Shown here piece after piece: positions 1-7,951 of a stretch of 28,141 bases of DNA. The translations under genes and the position numbers were made by a program. Every line of letters begins with the position of its first letter. The first letter of the stretch is position 1. Below the pieces are notes generated by a model that was not told the DNA's origin, did not search any database, and saw nothing but the letters and a program-made list of their open reading frames with translations. The stretch comes from Gammaproteobacteria bacterium (GTDB lineage: Bacteria > Pseudomonadota > Gammaproteobacteria > SZUA-229): assembly GCA_026197015.1 (NCBI GenBank), contig JAPHRB010000001.1:1-28141 (forward strand), in the 5' to 3' direction.

Positions 1-1
1 A

Positions 2-1405
2 GTTGAAACTGAAAAACCCGGTTTAATGGGGCGTTTATTTAACTCTAACTCTTCAAAAACAGAAAATATAACTTCTAAATCGGAGTCAATAACAGATAAC
101 ACTGTCGAGCATCAACTTGATACTTACAAAAACTGCCTAATTGAATTATTAAACAAACTAGATAATGCCAATTCACCAAATGGTAAATTGGCAGCTTTAA
201 AAATAAGTGCTCGTGACGCACAACATAAAAGTGAACTCGATAAACTTTCTGATCAGCTGTCAATTATTTTACAGGAGCATTCTAAATCAGATAACCATCT
301 GGATGAAATCACAGACACTATTCATAAAGTTGAAATTGACACTGCTTTACAACCGTCAATTCAAGAGCTTTTAATACGCCTTTTAGAACAACTTATTGTG
401 CCCGCCGATCTTCAAGATGAAGCCGATAAAATGAAACATCGGTTAGAGCAGGAAACAGATCCAACAAACTGGAAGCAATTATTAAAAGATGTTGCGCAGC
501 TTATTAACTCAATAAGAAGTCGATTACAAAAAGAAAAACACGAATTTGAAGACTTCCTACAACAGGTTACAGATCGACTTAAAGCAATGGATCATTTCCT
601 GCAAAATGAAACATCAAATATTATAAAAGCAGAAAGTCAGGGCCAGGAGTTTGATAAAACTGTAGATATAAGTGTTGCAGAGATAAGACAAAATATAAAC
701 ACAGCCACAGAAATTTCTAGTCTCAAAGATAATGTCAATTCAAAATTAGACACTATTTCCGGACACATTAAACTATATCGTGAGTCAGAAAAAATACGTT
801 TTGAAAATTCACAGAAAGAAGTAGAAGCCATGCACTCAAAAATGCAGGCTCTTGAATCTGAAGCTGATAAACTAAAAAAAGTTGTAATTGAAAAAAACAA
901 ACAGGCAATGTTCGATACACTAACTGGAATACCCAATCGTTTATCGTATGAAAAGAAAGCCGCAGAAGAAATCGCAAGATGGAAACGTTTTTCAAACCCA
1001 TTAAGCCTTGCAATCTGGGATATTGATTTATTCAAACATGTTAATGACACATATGGTCATAAAGCTGGGGATAAAGTTTTAAAAACTGTTGCGCAATTAC
1101 TAGTTAAAAGCATTCGAGAGACAGATTTTTTAGCCCGTTATGGTGGTGAAGAGTTTGTCATGCTTTTACCTGGTACTAAACAGGAAGAAACTCTTCGACT
1201 CGTTAATAAACTTCGTAAACAGATTGAAGACTGCGGATTTCATTACCATGGAGAGTCTGTACAGATAACAATTTCTTGTGGCGTTAGCAGCTTTAACGAA
1301 AATGACTCATTAAGCCAGGTTTTTGAACGTGCAGACAAAGCACTTTATAAAGCAAAAGAAAATGGTCGTAATCAATGTGTGGTTGCTTCCTGCCTGTCTG
1401 ATTGA
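2..1405 (+). CDS. Diguanylate cyclase, GGDEF domain with long helical N-terminus (5' end probably outside window)
   Basis: Predicted to make cyclic di-GMP from two GTP. Counting from the first in-window Met (base 26), residues about 1-300 are charged and helical with coiled-coil character, and residues about 300-459 form a GGDEF domain. The active-site motif is GGEEF at residues 373-377. An inhibitory I-site RETD lies at 364-367, the usual five residues upstream, so product feedback inhibition is likely. No transmembrane segment is visible, so the enzyme is probably cytoplasmic. The frame is open back to base 2 (it reads Val-Glu-Thr-Glu-Lys-Pro-Gly-Leu before the Met) and no Shine-Dalgarno sequence precedes base 26. 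The true start is therefore probably upstream of the window. The next gene starts 5 bp after this stop, which suggests an operon. The enzymatic assignment is firm. The input sensed by the N-terminus is unknown. Confidence 0.9.
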   Translation, partial: VETEKPGLMGRLFNSNSSKTENITSKSESITDNTVEHQLDTYKNCLIELLNKLDNANSPNGKLAALKISARDAQHKSELDKLSDQLSIILQEHSKSDNHLDEITDTIHKVEIDTALQPSIQELLIRLLEQLIVPADLQDEADKMKHRLEQETDPTNWKQLLKDVAQLINSIRSRLQKEKHEFEDFLQQVTDRLKAMDHFLQNETSNIIKAESQGQEFDKTVDISVAEIRQNINTATEISSLKDNVNSKLDTISGHIKLYRESEKIRFENSQKEVEAMHSKMQALESEADKLKKVVIEKNKQAMFDTLTGIPNRLSYEKKAAEEIARWKRFSNPLSLAIWDIDLFKHVNDTYGHKAGDKVLKTVAQLLVKSIRETDFLARYGGEEFVMLLPGTKQEETLRLVNKLRKQIEDCGFHYHGESVQITISCGVSSFNENDSLSQVFERADKALYKAKENGRNQCVVASCLSD

Positions 1406-1410
1406 TCCTT

Positions 1411-2901
1411 ATGAACGAAAAAAACAAAATAGTCGATCTTGAAAATTCCTTGTCAGACAATACAATTGATAATATCTCTGATCCTGAATATATTTCCAGA
1501 GTTATTAATCATTTCATACTAAACAAAGACAAAAATGAATTACACGTCACCGCTGATGCTTCAGTTGCACGAAGCCAGCAATATAATAGACAAAATATTA
1601 TTAATGCTCTTACTAATATACAACTTACATTTAAACCAAATTACGTTGCAGGAAAATCTGTTAATATAAATACGCATGAATTTAAGTTAGCATTAATGGA
1701 AAGTATGGCGAGGCTTGAAAAAACAGCTATTCCTAAAACCATGAACCAGATTGACAGTAGAACCATTGATTTTGTTGAAATGATTTTTGGTGCTTTTATT
1801 AATGACACAAATATATCTGACGATATTAAAGGTCTGCTTCTATTACTACAGATACCTATTTTAAAGATATCCTTAACAGACTCAAAATTTTTTAGTAATA
1901 ACAACCATCCTGCGAGGTATGTTTTAAATAGTATTGCTCACCTTGGTATAGGTATTGAAAACAAAGATAATACTTTATACCAGACTATCGATTACATTAT
2001 TGATCAGTTGCTTCATAGTTTTGATAAAAATATACTTCCCTTTATAACAGCCAAAACATCTTTAGATAGACTTTCTGATATTCAAAAAGATAAATTTATA
2101 AAAACAGAAAAACAAACTCAGCATCTTATTGCTATTGAATATACTCAACAATTAGTTTTAAAAGAGTTAAAACACTATACAAGCAACGTCGAAATACCTG
2201 CTAATTTACATTCTTTAATATTAAGACACTGGTCTACTCTCATGTTTCATCGTTTTATTAGTTATGGCAAAGAGAGTGTGGAATGGCGTGAAGCCGTCGG
2301 AATTTTACGTTTGTTGGCAAAATCATTTTCACCGATAGAAGATAAAGATGACTGGATAGCATTAAGAAGCATTTATAAAGGAATTGTTAATAGCGTTAGA
2401 TCCTGTCTTACTAATACAAGGCAGAATAAAGAAAAAATATTTATCGCTACCAGTAGTCTTAATAATTATTATTTAGATAAAATCAATAAATCAGAATACT
2501 TTTCAACTCATCATAAAAATTCTAACGAAGAAGAAAACGAGTTTGTTTTATTTGATAACTTATATGAAAACTACACTTCAGATCTAGAACCTAGCCCTCT
2601 GGATCAACTAACTGAAGATTCAAATTTTGCTATGCATAGTATACCTGATTTAATTGAGCCTAATAACTGGTTTGAAGTATTTACTAATCATAGCCATCCT
2701 GTAAGACGTTTAAAACTTTCAACCATCTTGCAACAACAAAAATTAGTTTTTGTTGATTATCTAGGTAATAAAGTGATCGAAAAAAATCTCGATACTTTTA
2801 TTACTGAATTGAAAAATGATCAATCACGCCTGATAAATGATCATTCCATTTTTGAATATGCTTTAAGTATGGTAATTATTTCAATTTCGACCAAAAATTA
2901 A
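1411..2901 (+). CDS. DUF1631-like protein, short form
   Basis: Protein of about 496 residues with no signal peptide or membrane segment, mostly helical and Asn/Lys/Ile rich. The last 80 residues resemble the C-terminus of DUF1631 proteins: a Trp-Phe stretch, then 'RRLKLS', a hydrophobic 'VFVDYLGNK' strand and a final helix. Typical DUF1631 proteins are, from memory, around 700 residues or more, so this one is short. The family has no firmly established biochemical role. The ATG at 1411 is preferred to the in-frame TTG at 1402 because ATG is the stronger start, although neither has a good Shine-Dalgarno sequence. It lies 5 bp downstream of the diguanylate cyclase gene and is probably co-transcribed, so a link to cyclic di-GMP signalling is plausible but inferred. 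Family assignment rests on the C-terminal pattern only. Confidence 0.6.
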   Translation: MNEKNKIVDLENSLSDNTIDNISDPEYISRVINHFILNKDKNELHVTADASVARSQQYNRQNIINALTNIQLTFKPNYVAGKSVNINTHEFKLALMESMARLEKTAIPKTMNQIDSRTIDFVEMIFGAFINDTNISDDIKGLLLLLQIPILKISLTDSKFFSNNNHPARYVLNSIAHLGIGIENKDNTLYQTIDYIIDQLLHSFDKNILPFITAKTSLDRLSDIQKDKFIKTEKQTQHLIAIEYTQQLVLKELKHYTSNVEIPANLHSLILRHWSTLMFHRFISYGKESVEWREAVGILRLLAKSFSPIEDKDDWIALRSIYKGIVNSVRSCLTNTRQNKEKIFIATSSLNNYYLDKINKSEYFSTHHKNSNEEENEFVLFDNLYENYTSDLEPSPLDQLTEDSNFAMHSIPDLIEPNNWFEVFTNHSHPVRRLKLSTILQQQKLVFVDYLGNKVIEKNLDTFITELKNDQSRLINDHSIFEYALSMVIISISTKN

Positions 2902-3203
2902 ACTAAATATATTATAACTTTATTTTTTAATAACTGCTCAAACCTACTATTATCATTACATATTTTGTCAGTGCCATGCCGTTAACATAACTATATCGTT
3001 TTTACTGCCACAAATATTACTTCGAGCTCCTGTTGTTCGCCTTACTGCCATGCCTCACATGTTAAAGGTCTTTTAACGGATGTCGATTTTGTCATTTTGA
3101 ATTTTTATTGTCTAGACTGAACTATTACTCAGTAATAACCAGATAGTTCAACTTAATAATAAATTTCAGCACAGATGACCAGCGCAGCAATATTAATTTA
3201 TAA
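2902..3203. other. Convergent intergenic region with inverted repeats
   Basis: This 302-bp gap separates the plus-strand DUF1631-like gene from a minus-strand lipoprotein gene. It holds a small hairpin GTTAAA-GGTCT-TTTAAC at about 3061-3077. It also holds a compound inverted repeat with outer arms TGAACTAT (3118-3125) and ATAGTTCA (3143-3150) and an inner TTACT-C-AGTAA. Neither is followed by a long T-run, so they are weak terminator candidates. No gene of convincing quality is seen here. Confidence 0.35.
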
Positions 3204-3593
3204 TCAATTTGAAACAGGATATACCCACACCCATACTTCATCATATTGTTTATCAATCCATGTTTCTCTAATATGTGCTTTGACTATGGTCTTATTAACC
3301 GTCTGTAGAATCTCTTTATCTGATCTAACATACCCTCTGTCATTAATTATTTTTTCATTAATAGTCTGTACACTGCTAACTTCTACACCATATCTAGCAG
3401 CTAATCGCTCACGAGCTCTAGCCACAGCAAGTTCTTCCTGGAAATGCCTGCCTTTTACATGTGTTTTACATGAACCGACTGCGCCATCACCTGGATCTGT
3501 TAACCATTCTGGTTTTTTCTGAATTTTTTGCTGATTACAGGAAAAAAGCAAAAATGTTGTAAAAATTAAAGCCAGTAGTTGTTTAATTTGCAT
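3204..3593 (-). CDS. Small LPP20-like outer-envelope lipoprotein
   Basis: Protein of 129 residues with a lipoprotein signal peptide. A Lys-containing N-terminus and hydrophobic core end in LLFSC, giving Cys19 as the likely lipidated residue. After cleavage come a 'PEWL' motif, a 'GAVGSC' motif, and a long helix starting 'ARARERLAARYGVEVSS'. A C-terminal strand pair then ends in 'DEVWVWVYP'. This order matches the LPP20 lipoprotein family (named for Helicobacter pylori Lpp20), whose molecular role is poorly defined. A good Shine-Dalgarno sequence (AGAGGT on the minus strand) precedes the ATG. It is divergent from a second LPP20-like lipoprotein gene at 3887, with which it shares the Trp-Pro / AVGS pattern. 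An extra Cys in 'GSCKTH' is unpaired in the mature chain apart from the lipid Cys. Confidence 0.7.
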   Translation of the reverse strand: MQIKQLLALIFTTFLLFSCNQQKIQKKPEWLTDPGDGAVGSCKTHVKGRHFQEELAVARARERLAARYGVEVSSVQTINEKIINDRGYVRSDKEILQTVNKTIVKAHIRETWIDKQYDEVWVWVYPVSN

Positions 3594-3792
3594 ATTTACC
3601 TCTTATTCAATACGAATTGAATAATTATCATGTTCTTTACGATTTTTAATTATTTAGGTCTACAGGCCACTAGCAGATAAGATAAAGCAGCTTAAACTAA
3701 CATTAGTGCATGCTTTTATCGAATGCACATAAATTCTACTATATTCTAATAAATCTACCCATTATTCCTACACAAATGCGGCTTATTTAATA

Positions 3793-3821
3793 TTGCTAAA
3801 TAGGCTCATCTCGGCTATGTT
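3793..3821 (+). promoter_or_regulatory. Possible promoter of the lipoprotein gene at 3887
   Basis: TTGCTA (3793-3798) and TATGTT (3816-3821) are separated by 17 bp and match four of six bases in each consensus hexamer. A transcript from here would have a leader of about 60 nt before the ATG. Further upstream in the same 293-bp divergent gap, an inverted repeat GTGCAT (3706-3711) / ATGCAC (3723-3728) could be an operator. Both are pattern-level calls. Confidence 0.3.
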
Positions 3822-3886
3822 TATAGGACTAAAGTGTTCGCATATTAATATAACGAATATAAATAACTTTTATGGAGAAGAACAAC

Positions 3887-4471
3887 ATGAATAAAGCTGG
3901 GTACCTAATAGCAGGTGTCGCAATGTCAGCAATACTGGCAGGTTGTGGCGAAGAGAAGCAGGAGGTTGCAGACTGTGTGTTCCCTGATGCACCAGGTTCA
4001 GCCGCACCTGGCTGGGTTTGTGATGAACCCGTTGAAGGCGTTGAAGTTTCTGCAGTGGGTTCAGCCCAGAAATCAGGTGCAGGACATGATTTCATGAAAC
4101 AAATGGCGTCAACTTCTGCACGGGTTCAATTAGCTCAAAATATGCAAGTTCAAGTTCGTAATATGGTTAAGCAATATATAGAGACTACCGGTGCAGCTGA
4201 TTCAGAAACTGTAGATAAGGTAATGACATCTGTTACTAAACAAATCACTAATGAAACTTTAGTGGGTACTAAAATCTATAAAACACGTACCAGTCCTACT
4301 GGTAATTTATATGTACTTGTAGGTATGGATGAAGCAAGTGTTGAAAAAGCGACTAAGAATGCCGTTAAGACCAGTATGAAGAATGAAAGGGCTTTATGGC
4401 AACAATTTAAGGCTCAGAAAAGCCAGGATGAATTAGCTGCTGAAATTTCTAAAATGGATGGCAGTAACTAA
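3887..4471 (+). CDS. LPP20-family lipoprotein
   Basis: Protein of 194 residues. The start at 3887 is chosen over an ATG 15 bp upstream because GGAGAAG (3874-3880) is an ideal Shine-Dalgarno sequence for it. This start also gives a compact signal peptide ending in LAGC (Cys20). Gly follows the Cys rather than Asp, so sorting to the outer membrane is expected. The mature part has two Cys (in 'ADCVF' and 'WVCDEP') that could form a disulfide. They are followed by 'SAVGSAQ', long amphipathic helices with 'ASTSARVQLAQNMQVQVRNMV', and the strand 'NLYVLVGMD' typical of LPP20 domains. It is followed after 111 bp by a secreted transglutaminase-like gene on the same strand, so the two probably act together in the envelope. 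The precise function is unknown. Confidence 0.8.
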   Translation: MNKAGYLIAGVAMSAILAGCGEEKQEVADCVFPDAPGSAAPGWVCDEPVEGVEVSAVGSAQKSGAGHDFMKQMASTSARVQLAQNMQVQVRNMVKQYIETTGAADSETVDKVMTSVTKQITNETLVGTKIYKTRTSPTGNLYVLVGMDEASVEKATKNAVKTSMKNERALWQQFKAQKSQDELAAEISKMDGSN

Positions 4472-4490
4472 TACAACTTAAAATTCAAGG

Positions 4491-4580
4491 ATGTTACGAC
4501 AACTTTTACATCAAGTAGTCAGGGCCTCACAGGGAAGTGTAGGCAACTTATTCAATGATATCAATTACTTAAGGGACTAA
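4491..4580 (+). CDS. Possible 29-residue small ORF
   Basis: An ATG at 4491 opens a frame of 29 codons ending in TAA at 4578-4580, two bases before the ATG of the next gene. The peptide begins MLRQLLHQVV and ends NDINYLRD; it is basic at its start and amphipathic. AAGG lies directly against the ATG, which is too close for efficient initiation. The tight fit between two co-oriented genes is suggestive, but the frame may be chance. Confidence 0.2.
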   Translation: MLRQLLHQVVRASQGSVGNLFNDINYLRD

Positions 4581-4582
4581 AA

Positions 4583-6121
4583 ATGCAAAAACGATCCTTT
4601 TTGATCGTCATCTTACTTACATTCACATTTTCAACTAATGCGGGCAATCGTGCTGAATTTGAGCAGTGGATGAAGCAGGAAACAACCAGCTTTCAAGACT
4701 ATCGTGATAAGCGAGATAAAGAATTCACCGGATTTTTAAAAAATCAATGGAAAGAGATGCAAACTTTCCAGGGTTTAGTGCGCGATAAAACCCCTAAACC
4801 TGTAAGTATACCGAAAGCACCCAAAAAACCACCTGTTGTAGTTCGACAGCCTGATCCAGTAGCTGAACCTGTTATTAAGTTACCGGAAAAGTCACCATCA
4901 ATAAATACACCTATAAAAGTAAGCCCAATAGTACCAAAACCAGTCATAGTAAAAGTGCCTGAGATAAAACCTGTACCGGCACCTGTCGTTGTTTCACCTG
5001 CACCCGTTATTAAGAAACCAACAGGCAAACATATAAATATAACATTCTATGGTCAGAAGCTTGATTTCTACTATGACCCAAAGCTTAAAATAAGCTTACA
5101 GAAACCCTATAATGAAAAATCTATGAGTAATATCTGGTCTGAAATGAGTAAAGCAGACTATGAAGGCTTATTGAAACAAATCAATGCACAGCGTAAGCCA
5201 TTAATACTTAATGACTGGGGTTACGCATTATTAACCAATGCAATTGCTCAAAAAATACATCCGGGTAGTAAGAATGATCAATCTATTTTTACCTGGTATC
5301 TAATGACTAAGGCGGGTTATCAGGCACGTATCGCATATGATCGTAATTATATCTATTTGCTTATGCCATCGCGCCAGCAGCTATTCGGGGCTCCCTATTT
5401 TACATTTGATAAAATTCGATATTACGCCTTAAGTTTTGATGGTATCAAACAGAAACCTGGCAAGATATACACTTATGATGGACACTACCCTGGTGCAAAT
5501 CAAAGACTTGATATGAGCTTAAGCCGTGCTTTTAATACTGGCCGACAGCAAAAAGATCGTTTTCTAAAATTCACTTATCAAGGTCAAACTCATCGTATTA
5601 ATGTAGCTTATGATAGTGAAACAGTTCGTTACCTTAAAACTTATCCGCAGATGGATATCACCTTATACTTTAATTCAGAGCTTAATCAGGCAACTGCAAA
5701 CCCTTTACTTAAGCAGTTAAAACCTCTTGTAGAAGGTAAATCTGAGGAAGATGCTGTTAACTTAATTCTACGTTTTGTGCAAACTGCTTTTAAATATAAA
5801 ACTGATGAACAGCAGTTTGGTATTGAAAATTATTTATTTCCAGAAGAGACATTACATTACCCCTACTCAGACTGTGAAGATCGATCTGTTTTCTTTGCCT
5901 GGATAGTCCATAACCTTTTAGGTTTGCAAGTTGTAGGGCTAGATTTTCCCGGGCATATTGCTGCGGCCGTTCACTTTAATGAAACTGTTAGTGGTGACTC
6001 AATTACATTTAATGGTAAACGTTTTGTTGTGACGGACCCTACTTATATAAATGCAGATGCTGGAATGACAATGCCCGCATATAAGAATAAAAAACCAGGC
6101 GTGATTCGAGTATTAAATTAA
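4583..6121 (+). CDS. Secreted transglutaminase-like (Cys-His-Asp) protein with proline-rich linker
   Basis: Protein of 512 residues. A signal peptide (residues 1 to about 20) ends near 'FSTNAG'. A charged helical stretch of about 50 residues follows, then a Pro/Val/Lys-rich linker at about 70-150, a middle region of mixed fold and a C-terminal transglutaminase-like domain. The candidate catalytic residues are Cys431 in 'YSDCEDRS', His464 in 'AAAVHF' (or His458) and Asp485 in 'VTDPTY'. Their order and spacing fit a papain-like or transglutaminase-like core. A periplasmic location is expected, where the linker could let the catalytic domain reach through the cell wall. Such domains can act as proteases, amidases or cross-linkers, and the sequence does not decide which. 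A Shine-Dalgarno sequence, AAGGGA, precedes the ATG. It follows an LPP20-like lipoprotein gene and is convergent with the TRAP cluster. Confidence 0.75.
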   Translation: MQKRSFLIVILLTFTFSTNAGNRAEFEQWMKQETTSFQDYRDKRDKEFTGFLKNQWKEMQTFQGLVRDKTPKPVSIPKAPKKPPVVVRQPDPVAEPVIKLPEKSPSINTPIKVSPIVPKPVIVKVPEIKPVPAPVVVSPAPVIKKPTGKHINITFYGQKLDFYYDPKLKISLQKPYNEKSMSNIWSEMSKADYEGLLKQINAQRKPLILNDWGYALLTNAIAQKIHPGSKNDQSIFTWYLMTKAGYQARIAYDRNYIYLLMPSRQQLFGAPYFTFDKIRYYALSFDGIKQKPGKIYTYDGHYPGANQRLDMSLSRAFNTGRQQKDRFLKFTYQGQTHRINVAYDSETVRYLKTYPQMDITLYFNSELNQATANPLLKQLKPLVEGKSEEDAVNLILRFVQTAFKYKTDEQQFGIENYLFPEETLHYPYSDCEDRSVFFAWIVHNLLGLQVVGLDFPGHIAAAVHFNETVSGDSITFNGKRFVVTDPTYINADAGMTMPAYKNKKPGVIRVLN

Positions 6122-6194
6122 CTAATTATGTTGTTAACTTTATATAAATATAAAATTGATATCATAATGATATAACTGCTTTCGGTGTAGTCAA

Positions 6195-7475
6195 TCACAT
6201 AAAAAATAAACTTAAAGATGGAACATAAGTAATTAATATTAGAACTAAGAGTAATACTACTACAAATGGGAAACTGGCTTTGTACACATCTGTTATTGGT
6301 TTTTTGAATCTATAACTAGAAATAAACAAATTTATACCCACAGGTGGTGTCATATAACCAATCTGCATATTCGCCAGAAATATTATTCCAAGATGGACCG
6401 GATGAATACCAAAACTAGCTGCAACGGGTAGAATTAAAGGCACGATAATTACAAGTGCTGAAAATATATCTAAAATTGCCCCTACAAATAATAAAAATAT
6501 GTTTAATAGTATTAAAAAACCAAGTTTAGTGTCTACATTATTCTGAATAATATTAAATAATCTTGTCGGCACTTCAGCATCAATAAACACATTAGTTAAA
6601 GCCAGTGAAACTGCAAGTATTAACAAAATACTGCCAACCATTGCCATGGAATCTCGAATAATATTAATTAACTTAGTAAGTGAAATTTCTTTATAAACGA
6701 ATGTTTCGATAAACAATATATAAATAGCAACTATCGCTGCTGCTTCTGAAATTGCAAAATAACCTGAATATATACCTAATATTAATATCAATGGCATAGG
6801 CAATTCCCAGCGCATATCCCAAATTGATTTTTTTAGCCGCTTTTTATCAAAAGCAACCGTGGCAATGTTAAATTCTCGATTCTTAACTACAGCATATATT
6901 GATAATGCTATTACCATTAAAGCTGTTGGTATTAATCCTGCAATAAATAGATCATTAATTGTAAACTTCTCTTCAAGATCCATTTGTTGAGCAATTACGC
7001 CATATAAAATTAAAGGCAAAGATGGTGCAAGCAACAAACCTAAACTTCCTGATGTTGTTACCATCCCTAAACTAAATTTTTCAGTATATCCAGATTTTAT
7101 AAGAGCAGGGTAGAGTAATGCACCTAATGCCACAATCGTAACTCCAGATGCACCTGTGAACGCAGTAAATAAAGCACTAGATAAAAATGCAAATATAACA
7201 AGTCCACCTGGCATCCAGCCGATTATTGCTTGAATAAGGTTTAGTGTTCTCTGAGAAGTTTTGCTTTCACTTAATATATAACCAGTGAATGTAAATAAAG
7301 GTAAAGCAATTAAAAGAGGAGTTTCGGCAATACGATATAATTCAATGCCTATTACCATCAAATCAATATCAGCTATATAAAAACCATATATAGCTCCAGC
7401 AGCAATAACAGTAAAGAGAGGAGCACCTAATAATGCAAGGATTATTAAAACCAGCACTACTATTATAGTCATCAT
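6195..7475 (-). CDS. TRAP transporter large permease (DctM/M subunit)
   Basis: A very hydrophobic protein of 426 residues with about 12 membrane helices and the length of the DctM family. Typical features are the N-terminal helix with 'GAPLFTVI' and 'LLIALPLFTFTGYILSES'. They also include 'FTGASGVTIVALGALLYPALIKSGY', 'GSLGLLLAPSLPLILYG' and, near the C-terminus, 'ANMQIGYMTPPVGINLF'. It forms the ion-coupled transport channel of a TRAP system in the inner membrane. The start overlaps the small-permease stop by four bases (ATGA), so translation is probably coupled. It is the last gene of a minus-strand run TatT-P-Q-M. Substrate and coupling ion (Na+ is usual in the family) cannot be read from the sequence. 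Confidence 0.92.
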   Translation of the reverse strand: MMTIIVVLVLIILALLGAPLFTVIAAGAIYGFYIADIDLMVIGIELYRIAETPLLIALPLFTFTGYILSESKTSQRTLNLIQAIIGWMPGGLVIFAFLSSALFTAFTGASGVTIVALGALLYPALIKSGYTEKFSLGMVTTSGSLGLLLAPSLPLILYGVIAQQMDLEEKFTINDLFIAGLIPTALMVIALSIYAVVKNREFNIATVAFDKKRLKKSIWDMRWELPMPLILILGIYSGYFAISEAAAIVAIYILFIETFVYKEISLTKLINIIRDSMAMVGSILLILAVSLALTNVFIDAEVPTRLFNIIQNNVDTKLGFLILLNIFLLFVGAILDIFSALVIIVPLILPVAASFGIHPVHLGIIFLANMQIGYMTPPVGINLFISSYRFKKPITDVYKASFPFVVVLLLVLILITYVPSLSLFFM

Positions 7476-7951
7476 TTTATATTTTCATTCAGAATCTGAA
7501 CTATATACTTCAAGCTCATAATAAAAAATGCAACAGGTATTATCGCTTGCGTTATCCATGCGGGGATAGATTCAAATGCTATAGTTGCATCATTATATTC
7601 AAGATATACAAACAGGTAACTATAGTAACTTATTAGCAGGCATATAACTGCTGAAAAAATTAAGTTAAATTTTTCTATGTATCTTCTATATGGTGTTGGT
7701 ATAAATTGAGATAAGACATCAATCCTTATTTGTTTACCTTTTCTACTAGCTAATATAGCCCCTACAAGTCCTAACCATAAAACCAGTATTCTTAGAAAAT
7801 GATCTCCCCAGATAAAACCACTATCCATAAAATTACGCATAAATATCTGGTATATCGAAAATATGATCATTGTCATTAATATTAAAATAACAATCACATC
7901 TTCTATTATGTGTATAATATTTATTATCTTTTTTGAATTATTTAGAAACAC
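7472..7951 (-). CDS. TRAP transporter small permease (DctQ/Q subunit)
   Basis: Protein of 159 residues with four predicted membrane helices, the normal topology of DctQ. The 'WGDHFLRILVLWLGLVGAILASRKGKQIRIDVL' region is the family signature: Trp-Gly, an Arg before a hydrophobic helix, then a Gly-Lys-Gln / Ile-Asp loop. The Q subunit pairs with the large permease and helps dock the binding protein. It overlaps the binding-protein gene by 14 bp and the large permease gene by 4 bp, so all three are one translational unit. The ATG at 7951 lies inside the end of the upstream gene. Confidence 0.9.
   Translation of the reverse strand: MFLNNSKKIINIIHIIEDVIVILILMTMIIFSIYQIFMRNFMDSGFIWGDHFLRILVLWLGLVGAILASRKGKQIRIDVLSQFIPTPYRRYIEKFNLIFSAVICLLISYYSYLFVYLEYNDATIAFESIPAWITQAIIPVAFFIMSLKYIVQILNENIK

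Noticed and set aside
3175..3522. Plus-strand open frame of 115 codons across the first lipoprotein gene
   Set aside because: It is antisense to a lipoprotein gene with a clear signal peptide, lipobox and ribosome site, and its own translation shows no domain.
6159..6173. Palindrome ATATCAT-A-ATGATAT between convergent genes, considered as a terminator
   Set aside because: The one-base centre cannot form a normal hairpin loop and the sequence is all AT-rich, so chance is likely.
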